Position numbers and translations under genes: made by a program. This document shows positions 15,901-24,678 of a stretch of DNA of 64,000 bases, in pieces (positions within the stretch are counted from its first letter, which is position 1; every line of letters starts with the position of its first letter). A model generated the notes under the pieces. The model worked only from the letters and a program-made list of their open reading frames with translations, made no database searches and had not been told where the DNA came from. Origin of the DNA: Salinicoccus sesuvii (GTDB taxonomy: Bacteria; Bacillota; Bacilli; Staphylococcales; Salinicoccaceae); the NCBI RefSeq assembly GCF_042648145.1, contig NZ_JBHRWV010000002.1, positions 248,001 to 312,000 of the forward strand, written 5' to 3'.

Positions 15901-17187
15901 ATGTTTAAAAAATCAGAAGCACTTTACAAAAAAGCAAAGGATCTTATGCCGGGTGGTGTAAACAGCCCGGTTAGAGCATTCAACTCTGTAGGTATGGATC
16001 CGGTGTTCATCGATCGTGCCAAAGGCTCGAAGACCTATGATGTGGATGGCAATTCTTATATCGACTACGTACTCAGCTTCGGCCCTTTGATTCTCGGCCA
16101 CAGCGATGACAGAGTGGTCAATGCACTGACTGCAGCAGCACAGAAAGGTACAAGTTTTGGCGCGCCAACAGAACTTGAGAATGAACTCGCTGAACTCGTT
16201 ATAGACCGTGTACCATCTGTCGAAATGATTCGCATGGTCTCTTCCGGAACAGAGGCAACATTGGCTGCATTGCGACTGGCTCGCGGTTTTACCGGACGCA
16301 ACAAAATCCTCAAGTTTGAAGGATGCTACCATGGTCATAGCGATTCGCTGCTCATCAAAGCGGGCAGTGGTGTCGCTACACTCGGTCTGCCAGATTCCCC
16401 AGGGGTACCAGAAGGTACGGCAGCAAATACTATTACAGTGCCTTACAATGATGAAGAGAGTCTGACTGAAGCCTTTGATAAGTTTGGAGATGATATCGCA
16501 GCGGTAATCATGGAACCTGTCGCTGGTAACATGGGTGTCGTACCGCCGCGTGAAGAATACCTTGAATTTGTCCGTGACATTACCGAGAAAAGCGGTACAT
16601 TGCTCATATTTGATGAGGTCATGACTGGCTTCCGTGTCGGCTACAACAGTGCTCAAGGGTATTATGGTGTCACACCAGACCTTACATGTCTCGGCAAAGT
16701 GATTGGCGGTGGTCTGCCTGTCGGTGCCTACGGTGGCAGACGAGACATCATGGAATACATCGCACCAGTTGGAGACATCTATCAGGCAGGGACACTATCC
16801 GGTAATCCATTGGCAATGACGGCAGGTCTTGAGACGCTCAAACAACTGACGCCTGAAAGCTATGATCATTTCAATAAGCTTGGCGATATGCTCGAAGTTG
16901 GGCTGAAGGATATCTTCAGCAAAAGGGGCCAGCCAATTACTGTGAACCGAGCCGGTTCAATGATCGGGTTCTTCCTGACAGAAGGTCCTGTCGTCGACTT
17001 CGACAGCGCGAATACGAGCGATCTAGAGCGCTTCAAATATCTATATCAAGAACTGTTGAAAGAAGGCGTCTATCTACCTCCTTCCCAGTTCGAAGGTATG
17101 TTCCTGTCGACCAGCCACACTGAATCAGATATACAAAAGACGCTGGATGCTTTTGAGAAAGCACTCGATCGTGTCATTCAAAAGTAG
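15901..17187 (+). CDS. hemL: Glutamate-1-semialdehyde 2,1-aminomutase
   Basis: A 428-residue PLP enzyme converting glutamate-1-semialdehyde to 5-aminolevulinate. Seen: SSGTEATLAALRLARG (cofactor phosphate loop), the catalytic-pair block LLIFDEVMTGFR, and the PLP lysine in LGKVIGGGLPVGAYGG (about residue 267). ATG 15901 follows AAGGGATG; a longer frame inside hemB is rejected. Last gene of the hem operon. No clear hairpin follows, but the next gene has its own consensus promoter. Confidence 0.96.
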   Translation: MFKKSEALYKKAKDLMPGGVNSPVRAFNSVGMDPVFIDRAKGSKTYDVDGNSYIDYVLSFGPLILGHSDDRVVNALTAAAQKGTSFGAPTELENELAELVIDRVPSVEMIRMVSSGTEATLAALRLARGFTGRNKILKFEGCYHGHSDSLLIKAGSGVATLGLPDSPGVPEGTAANTITVPYNDEESLTEAFDKFGDDIAAVIMEPVAGNMGVVPPREEYLEFVRDITEKSGTLLIFDEVMTGFRVGYNSAQGYYGVTPDLTCLGKVIGGGLPVGAYGGRRDIMEYIAPVGDIYQAGTLSGNPLAMTAGLETLKQLTPESYDHFNKLGDMLEVGLKDIFSKRGQPITVNRAGSMIGFFLTEGPVVDFDSANTSDLERFKYLYQELLKEGVYLPPSQFEGMFLSTSHTESDIQKTLDAFEKALDRVIQK

Positions 17188-17201
17188 CTTGCTAAATACA
17201 G

Positions 17202-17229
17202 TTTACCTGTAGAAAATAAAGTGTATAAT
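17202..17229 (+). promoter_or_regulatory. Promoter of the acidic membrane protein gene
   Basis: TTTACC (17202-17207), 16 bases, TATAAT (17224-17229), 31 bases before the ATG. Confidence 0.7.
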
Positions 17230-17260
17230 TAAAGAGAATAGATAATTGGAGGTAGTTTGG

Positions 17261-17743
17261 ATGGCCAATGATAAAGATAAGCGATTGACACACAACGACA
17301 GTAACATCAAAGGTAAAAGAGAAGAAGATAAAGTCTACATCGAAGGTCAGAACAGGGAAATGATTCAGCAGAAGAAGGTAAGCAAGAAAAATCCGCTTGT
17401 CTGGATTATGCCTATCATCATCGTTTTGTTGATCTTCCCACTCATCTTCCAACAGATTAGTGATGGCCACGATGAAGAGGGAAATACAACCTCCACTGAT
17501 GGATCCGAAGAAGAAACAGAGCCAACAGATGGTGAGCTGGTCGAAGAAGACGAAAGCGAATCATCTGAAGAAGAATCGACTGACGAGAATGAAGTGGATC
17601 AAGAAGAAGCGGATATAAACTCAGGTAGTGACGATGCTCAACCGGATGGACCGGATGGCGAAGAGACTGAAGAGGAAGGCTCAGAAGAAGGGTCTGACTC
17701 CGATAATGAGGAAGAATCCACTGAAGAAGAAAGCGATAACTAG
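17261..17743 (+). CDS. Hypothetical single-pass protein with acidic tail
   Basis: Not recognised by family. The 160-residue protein has a basic cytoplasmic N-terminus (residues 1-45, ending KKVSKKNP), one transmembrane helix (about 46-65, WIMPIIIVLLIFPLIFQ) and an extremely acidic Glu/Asp/Ser-rich tail from about residue 70 to the end. By the positive-inside rule the tail faces outside. GGAGG at 17247-17251 selects ATG 17261 over a TTG at 17246. It has its own promoter and terminator. Such tails occur in wall-spanning or cation-binding surface proteins of halotolerant Gram-positives; a role in osmotic or wall biology is only a guess. Confidence 0.7.
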   Translation: MANDKDKRLTHNDSNIKGKREEDKVYIEGQNREMIQQKKVSKKNPLVWIMPIIIVLLIFPLIFQQISDGHDEEGNTTSTDGSEEETEPTDGELVEEDESESSEEESTDENEVDQEEADINSGSDDAQPDGPDGEETEEEGSEEGSDSDNEEESTEEESDN

Positions 17744-17753
17744 TACCTCCTAC

Positions 17754-17790
17754 AACCCCGCTGCAGTCAACTGCTCAGCGGGGTTCTTCT
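17754..17790 (+). terminator. Terminator after the acidic protein gene
   Basis: AACCCCGCTG (17754-17763) pairs with CAGCGGGGTT (17776-17785), followed by CTTCT; the T tract is weak. Confidence 0.65.
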
Positions 17791-17844
17791 ATGCTGCAAA
17801 ATTATTTAGGATATCGAAATAAGTACGATGAAAGGAGCCCAATA

Positions 17845-18903
17845 ATGAAATATATTAATCTGATGCTACTCTTCCTCTCAGCAATCGCTTTGTCTATTTT
17901 CCTTCAGTGGACGGGTATGGTCATGCCATGGCTGTTTGGTGCCATGATTGCAACAGTCATATTCTACAGGGTGGTGACGACTGATTTTCATTATCCCAAA
18001 TGGTTTGGTAACCTTGGGCTCGTCATTATCGGTGCTGAAATCGGATCGACATTTACACTCGAAACGCTCGCAGATATGGCTGAAGACTATATCACAATCA
18101 TCATGCTGTCGCTTCTCATCATCGGTCTGAGTCTGCTTCTTGCGAGACTTTTCATGAAAATGACAGGATGCACACTGGAAACCGCGGTACTTGCCTCAAT
18201 CCCCGGTGCTCTTTCGCAAATGATTGTCATGGCTGAAGAGGAAGAGCGTGCAGATTTGCTTCTTGTAACTTTGACACAAATGTCGAGAATTGTACTTGTT
18301 GTTATCTTCGTTCCATTCATTGCGAGTTTCACAGCAAACAGTGATGGGATAAGTACTAATGAAATGGTACCGTCACTTACCTCTGCTGCAACGCCAAGTA
18401 TGCTCTGGATGCTTCCGACTGTTTTACTGGTTATCTATATCATGATGCGAATGAAGTTTCCGGTTCCCTATATGATTGGACCAATGCTTGTCGTGCTCAT
18501 CTGGAATGTGGTGACTGACTATACATTTTCGGTCAATATTTCGTTCATGTATGCCGCCCAGCTGCTATTCGGTATTCGGATCGGCATCCAGATCTCAACC
18601 CTCGTCAATCAGCTGAATGGCCGTCTCATCCTCTCGATGATGATTCAGAACATGCTGCTTATCATTGGTACTCTTGGGCTTGTCATGGCGTTTCTGCTAA
18701 TATCAGAGCATAATTTTACCAATCTGTTCTTGAGCGCCGCACCAGGCGGCATTGGACAGATTATCATTGTGGCTGTTGAAACGGGTGCTAATATCGCTAT
18801 GATTTCGAGCTATCATATATTTCGCATCTTTTTCATTCTGTTGGTTGTAGCGCCGCTTATCAATCTTTTGCTTAAAAGAAATAGGAAGCGCCGCCATGCA
18901 TAG
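17845..18903 (+). CDS. AbrB-family membrane protein
   Basis: A 352-residue integral membrane protein of the AbrB/'putative ammonia monooxygenase' family (unrelated to the transition-state regulator AbrB). The repeated half pattern is visible: WTGMVMPWLFGAMIA near residue 25 and FPVPYMIGPMLVVLIWN near 210, each preceding a GxxIG-type motif (LVIIGAEIGSTF and LLFGIRIGIQIS). About ten helices. Function is unknown; the name ammonia monooxygenase is historical. AAAGGAG precedes ATG 17845. It precedes the valS T-box leader and is probably a single-gene unit. Confidence 0.8.
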   Translation: MKYINLMLLFLSAIALSIFLQWTGMVMPWLFGAMIATVIFYRVVTTDFHYPKWFGNLGLVIIGAEIGSTFTLETLADMAEDYITIIMLSLLIIGLSLLLARLFMKMTGCTLETAVLASIPGALSQMIVMAEEEERADLLLVTLTQMSRIVLVVIFVPFIASFTANSDGISTNEMVPSLTSAATPSMLWMLPTVLLVIYIMMRMKFPVPYMIGPMLVVLIWNVVTDYTFSVNISFMYAAQLLFGIRIGIQISTLVNQLNGRLILSMMIQNMLLIIGTLGLVMAFLLISEHNFTNLFLSAAPGGIGQIIIVAVETGANIAMISSYHIFRIFFILLVVAPLINLLLKRNRKRRHA

Positions 18904-18911
18904 GATGGGTC

Positions 18912-18940
18912 TTGACAGTATGCGGGTGTTGGAATAATAT
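18912..18940 (+). promoter_or_regulatory. Promoter of the valS T-box leader
   Basis: A perfect -35 TTGACA (18912-18917), 17 bases, then TAATAT (18935-18940). It lies just after the AbrB-family stop codon. Confidence 0.75.
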
Positions 18941-18945
18941 GAAAG

Positions 18946-19185
18946 CAAGGTTATAGATGAATGGCAGAAGAGTAGTTTTATGCGGGAGACAGAGAGCATG
19001 TGGGTGGTGTGAACATGCCGAAGCATATTATGAACGTAGTCTGCAGAAATCGGTTCTGAACACTTGAGTAGGAACCGACGTTTGATGAGCGTTAATCATT
19101 CCAAGTGCAGCATTCGTGCTGAATTTAGGTGGTACCGCGGAGCTTCCGTCCTATGTTTTTAAGGACTGAAGCTTTTTATTTTGTT
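18946..19185 (+). ncRNA. T-box leader of valS
   Basis: A tRNA-sensing riboregulator that lets transcription continue when uncharged tRNA-Val accumulates. The universal T-box sequence AATTTAGGTGGTACCGCGG is at 19122-19140. A GA-motif (AGAGAG) and a distal stem I region (GCATG...CATGC) lie near 18990-19020. Candidate specifier codons GTA (19036-19038) and GTC (19039-19041) both encode valine and follow TGAAC. The terminator is AGCTTCCGTCCT (19141-19152) with AGGACTGAAGCT (19162-19173) followed by T-rich sequence. Confidence 0.93.
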
Positions 19186-19203
19186 TAAAAAGGAGAAGAT
19201 ATC

Positions 19204-21831
19204 ATGGAGATGTCCAAAAAGTACGATCCAAAATCGGTAGAAAAAGGTAAATATGAAGAATGGGTGAGTGCAGGTTATTTCAAATCCGATGCATCGTCGG
19301 AAAAGCCGCCATTCTCCGTTGTCATTCCACCACCGAATGTGACCGGTAAACTACACCTCGGTCATGCATGGGATACAACATTACAAGATATCATCACGCG
19401 TATGAAACGTATGCAAGGATACGAAGTACTTTATCTGCCGGGTATGGATCATGCAGGCATTGCCACGCAGGCTAAAGTAGAAGCGCGTATGCGCAAAGAA
19501 GGTCTCTCCCGTCATGACATTGGACGCGAAAAGTTTCTTGAGCAGGCATGGGATTGGAAAGAGGAGTATGCTGATTTCATCCGTAGCCAGTGGAAGCAGA
19601 TTGGTCTCGGTCTGGATTACGATAAGGAACGCTTTACACTCGATGAAGGTCTATCGAAAGCGGTGAGAAAAGTCTTTGTCGACATGTACAACAAAGACCT
19701 GATATACCGCGGTGAGTATATCATCAACTGGGATCCTGAAACGCGGACTGCTTTGAGCGATATAGAAGTTATCCATAAAGAGATTGAGGGCAATTTTTAT
19801 CATGTCAGATACCCATTGGCAGACGGCAATCATCTGGAAGTCGCGACAACACGCCCTGAGACGATGCTCGGAGATACTGCGATTGTTGTTCATCCTGATG
19901 ATGAACGCTACAAGCAGTACATCGGTAAAACCGTTACACTCCCGATTATGGAGCGTGAGTTACCGATCATTTCCGATCCGTACGTTGATATGACATTTGG
20001 TACAGGTGTTATGAAAGTCACACCAGCACACGACCCGAATGACTTTGTTCTCGGTGAACGCCATGACCTTGAGCGTATCAATGTAATGAATGAAGATGGT
20101 TCGATGAACGACTTGGCTGGCAAGTATGCTGGTATGGATCGTTTTGAGTGTCGTAAGGCACTGGTCAAAGATCTTGAGTCAGGCGGATATCTGATTAAAG
20201 TGGAGCCACACGTCCACTCAGTCGGACACTCCGAACGTAGTGGTGCAGTGGTCGAACCTTACCTATCGACACAGTGGTTTGTAAAGATGGATGAATTAGC
20301 GAAGAAGAGTCTTGATAATCAGGACTCAGACAATGCAGTCAATTTCGTACCGGAACGGTTTGATTCGACTTTCCGTCGCTGGATGGGAGATATCCGCGAC
20401 TGGGTCATCTCTCGCCAGCTCTGGTGGGGACACCAGATTCCAGCATGGTATCATAAGGAATCCGGTGAAATCTACGTTGGGATGGAAGCGCCGAGCGATG
20501 CTTCGGATTGGGTCCAGGACGAAGATGTTCTTGATACATGGTTCTCGAGTGCACTGTGGCCGTTCTCTACAATGGGCTGGCCGGACGAAACAGAAGACTT
20601 GAAAAAGTTCTTCCCGACAAACGTTCTGGTCACAGGGTACGATATCATCTTCTTCTGGGTTGCCAGAATGATTTTCTCATCTCTTGAGCATACGGGTGAG
20701 AAACCATTCGATGATGTGCTGCTCCACGGTCTGGTCAGGGATGAGCAGAACCGTAAGATGTCTAAATCTCTTGGTAATGGCGTCGATCCAATGGAGGTCA
20801 TCGAGAAATATGGTGCAGATGCACTGAGGTATTTCCTCGCCACAGGCTCAACACCTGGGCAAGACCTCAGATACTCAGATGAAAAAGTGGAATCCATCTG
20901 GAACTTCATCAATAAGATCTGGAATGCATCAAGGTTCAGCATGATGAACATTGGAGAGAACTTCCACATGTCGGACATTGACCTTGAAGGTGAGAAATCA
21001 CTCGCCGACGAGTGGATCCTGACGCGCTTGAACGAAACAATCGGTAATGTGACACAGTTATCTGAGCACTACGAGTTTGGTGAAGTGGGTCGTCTGCTCT
21101 ACAATTTCATATGGGATGATTTCTGTGACTGGTATATTGAAATGGCTAAAGTACCGATGACTGAAGGTACTGAAGCGGAGAAGGCGATGACACGTTCTGT
21201 GCTCTTGCATACACTGGATAATATTCTAAAGATGTTGCATCCATTCATGCCATTTGTCACTGAAGAAATTTATCAATCAATTGAAGCGGATCGTTCAATC
21301 GTTACAAGTGAGTGGGCAAAAGCGCATACACATCTTAGCAATCCGACTTCTAAAGATGGTATGGCACTGCTCGTTGACATCATCAAATCTGTCCGTCAGA
21401 CAAGAAATGAAGTAAATGCACCACTATCGAAACCGATAGATATATTCATCGAGGTAAAAGATGCAACGCGGCGTGAAATTATAGAAAAAAATCGTCACTA
21501 TATCGATCGTTTCTGTAACCCGAGTACACTTGAAATCGCTTCTGAAATCTCGACCGAAGAGGATGTTAAGGCAGACGTAGTAAACGGTGCAACTGTTATT
21601 CTGCCATTATCTGGGCTGATTGACATGCAAGAAGAGATTGCCCGTCTTGAAAATGAACAAAAACGTCTGGATGGTGAATTGAAGCGTGTTGCTGGAAAGC
21701 TTGGTAATGAGCGTTTTGTTGCAAATGCACCGGCTGATGTAGTGGCAAAGGAAAAAGAGAAGCAGCTTGGCTATCAGGCTCAGTACAATGAAGTCAAGGA
21801 ACGACTTGATAGTCTGAAAAGAAAGGGATAA
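19204..21831 (+). CDS. valS: Valyl-tRNA synthetase
   Basis: An 875-residue class I aminoacyl-tRNA synthetase. Seen: the HIGH motif as HLGH in PPNVTGKLHLGHAW (about residue 50), the CP1 editing domain region beginning around 185 (TTRPETMLGDTA), KMSKSLGNG (about 520), an anticodon-binding domain with WILTRLNE, and a C-terminal coiled-coil arm (last 65 residues, IARLENEQKRLDGEL). ATG 19204 has AAGGAGAAG in front. folC begins 2 bases after the stop, so the T-box controls both genes. Confidence 0.97.
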   Translation: MEMSKKYDPKSVEKGKYEEWVSAGYFKSDASSEKPPFSVVIPPPNVTGKLHLGHAWDTTLQDIITRMKRMQGYEVLYLPGMDHAGIATQAKVEARMRKEGLSRHDIGREKFLEQAWDWKEEYADFIRSQWKQIGLGLDYDKERFTLDEGLSKAVRKVFVDMYNKDLIYRGEYIINWDPETRTALSDIEVIHKEIEGNFYHVRYPLADGNHLEVATTRPETMLGDTAIVVHPDDERYKQYIGKTVTLPIMERELPIISDPYVDMTFGTGVMKVTPAHDPNDFVLGERHDLERINVMNEDGSMNDLAGKYAGMDRFECRKALVKDLESGGYLIKVEPHVHSVGHSERSGAVVEPYLSTQWFVKMDELAKKSLDNQDSDNAVNFVPERFDSTFRRWMGDIRDWVISRQLWWGHQIPAWYHKESGEIYVGMEAPSDASDWVQDEDVLDTWFSSALWPFSTMGWPDETEDLKKFFPTNVLVTGYDIIFFWVARMIFSSLEHTGEKPFDDVLLHGLVRDEQNRKMSKSLGNGVDPMEVIEKYGADALRYFLATGSTPGQDLRYSDEKVESIWNFINKIWNASRFSMMNIGENFHMSDIDLEGEKSLADEWILTRLNETIGNVTQLSEHYEFGEVGRLLYNFIWDDFCDWYIEMAKVPMTEGTEAEKAMTRSVLLHTLDNILKMLHPFMPFVTEEIYQSIEADRSIVTSEWAKAHTHLSNPTSKDGMALLVDIIKSVRQTRNEVNAPLSKPIDIFIEVKDATRREIIEKNRHYIDRFCNPSTLEIASEISTEEDVKADVVNGATVILPLSGLIDMQEEIARLENEQKRLDGELKRVAGKLGNERFVANAPADVVAKEKEKQLGYQAQYNEVKERLDSLKRKG

Positions 21832-21833
21832 GT

Positions 21834-23111
21834 ATGAACTACCAAGAAGGATTGAATTGGATTCACGAAAGAATCAAGTTCGGCATCAAGCCCGGTGTCA
21901 AACGGATGGAATGGATGCTTGAACGCCTTGGTAATCCTGAGCGCAACATTAACGGTATCCATGTCGTTGGGACGAATGGCAAAGGTTCTACAGTGTCCTA
22001 CATGAGAAATGCATTGAACCGCAACGATTATACGGTCGGTACCTTCACTTCTCCGTATATTGAGACATTCAATGAACGGATTTCAGTGGACGGTAAGCCA
22101 ATATCGGATAATACGCTGATTGAACTGATTGAAATCGTCAAACCGACAAGTGAAGCAATGGAACTCGAAACGGACCTTGGCACCGCAACAGAATTTGAAA
22201 TCATCACCATGATGATGTTCGTTTACTTTGGGGCGTTGAAGCCTGTAGACTATGTCATTGTTGAGGCGGGTCTTGGTGCCAGATATGACTCGACCAATGT
22301 ATTCATGCCGGCTATGACGGTTTTGACAAGTATTGGACTTGACCACACGAGCATTCTCGGGGATACACTACTTGATATTACGAGGGATAAGAGCGGAGTC
22401 ATCAAACCGGGTGTGCCTCTCGTCTTCAGCGTCAAGGACCAGACATCGCGTGAGTATATCTACAAAGTACTTGAGGATCAGCAAGCAAAAGGAATAGAGC
22501 TTGATCGAGATATTATTCTCATACCGCGCAATGGAGAGTTTCAGTTCCAATATGATCAATATGACTTCCAAGATATCAAGCTCAGCATGGTCGGCAGACA
22601 TCAAAAGGAGAATGCAGCTCTAGCCATCGCTGCGCTCCTCGAACTGCATGAGCAGGGGAAGGCTGTACTTGACTGTAATAAGGTGATCCATGGTATAGAA
22701 GAAACGTCTTGGCCTGGGCGGATCGAGACTGTAAGCACTGATCCGCTTGTCATCCTTGACGGAGCGCATAATAGAGAGTCTATGGCGGCGCTTGTAGATA
22801 CAATGAAAAGGCAGTACGGCGATAAGGAGATAACAGTACTCTTTTCAGCAATCGAAGGCAAGCCGCTTTCGGATATGATGCAAATACTCGGTGAAATTGC
22901 TGTGTCATTTAATGTGACTGATTTTGAATTCCCTAAAGCATTGCCGAAAGCGGAAATATTCGACAAGGTCGATCATCCTGAGAAATCTATGGTGACCGAC
23001 TACCTTTCATTCATTGAGGCGTTCGAAGGAGATCTGTTACTTGTGACTGGCAGCCTCTATTTTATTAGCGAAATAAAGCAATACTACAACAAAAAAGATA
23101 CTGAATCCTGA
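21834..23111 (+). CDS. folC: Folylpolyglutamate / dihydrofolate synthase
   Basis: A 425-residue Mur-ligase-fold enzyme adding glutamate to folates (and possibly to dihydropteroate). Seen: the ATP loop VVGTNGKGSTV near residue 44, TSPYIETFNERI, the IVEAGLGARYDSTN block, LDHTSILGDTL, and the C-terminal domain start VILDGAHNRESM. It starts two bases after valS, an arrangement shared with other Firmicutes, and so comes under valine T-box control. A hairpin shared with the opposing transporter gene ends the unit. Confidence 0.94.
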   Translation: MNYQEGLNWIHERIKFGIKPGVKRMEWMLERLGNPERNINGIHVVGTNGKGSTVSYMRNALNRNDYTVGTFTSPYIETFNERISVDGKPISDNTLIELIEIVKPTSEAMELETDLGTATEFEIITMMMFVYFGALKPVDYVIVEAGLGARYDSTNVFMPAMTVLTSIGLDHTSILGDTLLDITRDKSGVIKPGVPLVFSVKDQTSREYIYKVLEDQQAKGIELDRDIILIPRNGEFQFQYDQYDFQDIKLSMVGRHQKENAALAIAALLELHEQGKAVLDCNKVIHGIEETSWPGRIETVSTDPLVILDGAHNRESMAALVDTMKRQYGDKEITVLFSAIEGKPLSDMMQILGEIAVSFNVTDFEFPKALPKAEIFDKVDHPEKSMVTDYLSFIEAFEGDLLLVTGSLYFISEIKQYYNKKDTES

Positions 23112-23136
23112 TTTTCAGGACTCAGTATCTTTTTTG
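23097..23136. terminator. Bidirectional terminator between folC and the YfcC gene
   Basis: GATACTGAATCCTGA and TCAGGACTCAGTATC form a 15-base stem with one mismatch; A-rich sequence on the left and TTTTTT on the right let it serve both converging genes. Confidence 0.85.
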
Positions 23137-23138
23137 TT

Positions 23139-24518
23139 TTAGAAGGGACCGTATCCAATCCATAGGCTGATCACCATAAACGCACCGCCTGCAACCATCC
23201 ACACGAGCATGACCGGCCACACGAAACGTAGCCATTTCTCGTAAGGTATATTCGCGATACTTAGTCCAGCCATAAGGATGGCGGATGTTGGGAACAGATA
23301 GTTTGCAAGTCCGTCTCCCATCTGGAAAGCCAGTACGACTGATTGACGGGGCACACCAACAATATCACCGATCGGTGCAAGTAGTGGTATTGTGGTTGCA
23401 GCCTGACCAGAACCAGAAGGGATAAAGAAATTGATGATAAACTGCGTAATGAACATTCCGATTGCGGCAACTGAAGCAGGCATTCCTTCGAGTACTACGC
23501 TGATCGAGAAGATAATTGTATCGATGATGCTGCCGTCTTCAAGGATGAGCAAGATGCATCGCGCAAGTCCGACGATCAGGGCACCGAATGTTACTTCTTT
23601 TGCACCTTTGATAAAATCTTCGGCAATTCCGTTTGGTGTATTGCCACCGATGAGGCCGGAGGCGATACCCATGGCCAAAAAGATTGCTGCAAGATCGGTT
23701 CCTGTTGACCATCCTTGGACGACACCATAAATAATCAGGCCGAATCCGCTGAAGATAATCAGCAGGACAAGTATGTGTTTTTTGGTCAGCTTTTTGAATT
23801 CGTACTTTTCATCTTGTGCATTTTTCTCAAGTGCATAGACATAGCTGTTATTGATATCTTGTTGAACCCGTCGCCCGTACCGGTAAACAAAGAATGATGC
23901 AATGGCGACGAATACTAGCTGTACGATGATTCTATAAAACATACCGGAGAATAGTGGCAACCCGGCAATTTCTTGTGCTACACCGACAGTGAAGATGTTC
24001 ATGAAACCACCTGCAAAGCCGGCAGCTGCACCTAGGGCCACCATAGCCATGCCAGTCATGGCATCCATGCCGAGGGAGCGTGCGAGCATGATACCCATCG
24101 GAATGAAGATAAGTGTCGATTCGGCCATGCCGAAAGTGGCGCCGCCAAATGAAAAAATTAACATGGTGAGGGGAATCAATATGATTTCTCGGTTTCTTAG
24201 AAGAGAGACGACCTTGTTGATACCGGCCTCGATGGCACCTGTGCCGTTGATCATGCCGAATGCACCACCGATGATGAAAATGAGGAAGATGATGCCCGCG
24301 GCATCCGTCATACCTTCAGGAACACTGCGGAAAATTTCAGTCCAATGGACAGGCGTTTGTTCCGTGTACTGGAATGAAGTTTCATCAACAACAAGGGTGC
24401 CGTTTTCATTCTCGTACCTTTCATATTCTCCCGCAGGAATGATATAGCTCATAATCATCGCCAGGATGACGATGGCATATATCAGTACAAATGCATGAGG
24501 TATTTTTATGTACTTCAT
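23139..24518 (-). CDS. YfcC-family transporter (first paralog)
   Basis: A 459-residue integral membrane protein of the YfcC/DcuC-like family (ion-transporter superfamily), with about 11-12 helices. Family marks: IPAGEYER after helix 1, a glycine-rich re-entrant region IIGGAFGMINGTGAIE, the GMAESTLIFIPMGI segment, and the C-terminal re-entrant loop FFIPSGSGQAATTIP. Substrates in the family are probably amino acids or dicarboxylates; the substrate here is unknown. It is convergent with folC and divergent from a second YfcC gene 160 bases away. Confidence 0.85.
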   Translation of the reverse strand: MKYIKIPHAFVLIYAIVILAMIMSYIIPAGEYERYENENGTLVVDETSFQYTEQTPVHWTEIFRSVPEGMTDAAGIIFLIFIIGGAFGMINGTGAIEAGINKVVSLLRNREIILIPLTMLIFSFGGATFGMAESTLIFIPMGIMLARSLGMDAMTGMAMVALGAAAGFAGGFMNIFTVGVAQEIAGLPLFSGMFYRIIVQLVFVAIASFFVYRYGRRVQQDINNSYVYALEKNAQDEKYEFKKLTKKHILVLLIIFSGFGLIIYGVVQGWSTGTDLAAIFLAMGIASGLIGGNTPNGIAEDFIKGAKEVTFGALIVGLARCILLILEDGSIIDTIIFSISVVLEGMPASVAAIGMFITQFIINFFIPSGSGQAATTIPLLAPIGDIVGVPRQSVVLAFQMGDGLANYLFPTSAILMAGLSIANIPYEKWLRFVWPVMLVWMVAGGAFMVISLWIGYGPF

Positions 24519-24620
24519 TTCAAATCTCCTTTCATGATATGTCTATTCAATTATACTTCAGTCATCGTTGATAACAACCGCGATTAACCAAATAATTGGA
24601 AAACTTAAAATAATATAGTC

Positions 24621-24648
24621 TTTTCATGTTCCGAAATATCTGTATAAT
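24621..24648 (+). promoter_or_regulatory. Promoter of the second YfcC gene
   Basis: TTTTCA (24621-24626), 16 bases, TATAAT (24643-24648), within the 160-base divergent region. Confidence 0.6.
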
Positions 24649-24678
24649 AAAAATATCAAATCTTTAGGAGAGATATAA

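Noticed and set aside
15913..16656. A 247-residue frame antisense to hemL
   Set aside because: Composition is that of a reversed coding frame; no start signal or homology.
23261..23470. Short frames inside the YfcC gene and on its other strand
   Set aside because: They lie wholly within a transporter with complete family landmarks and have no start signals.
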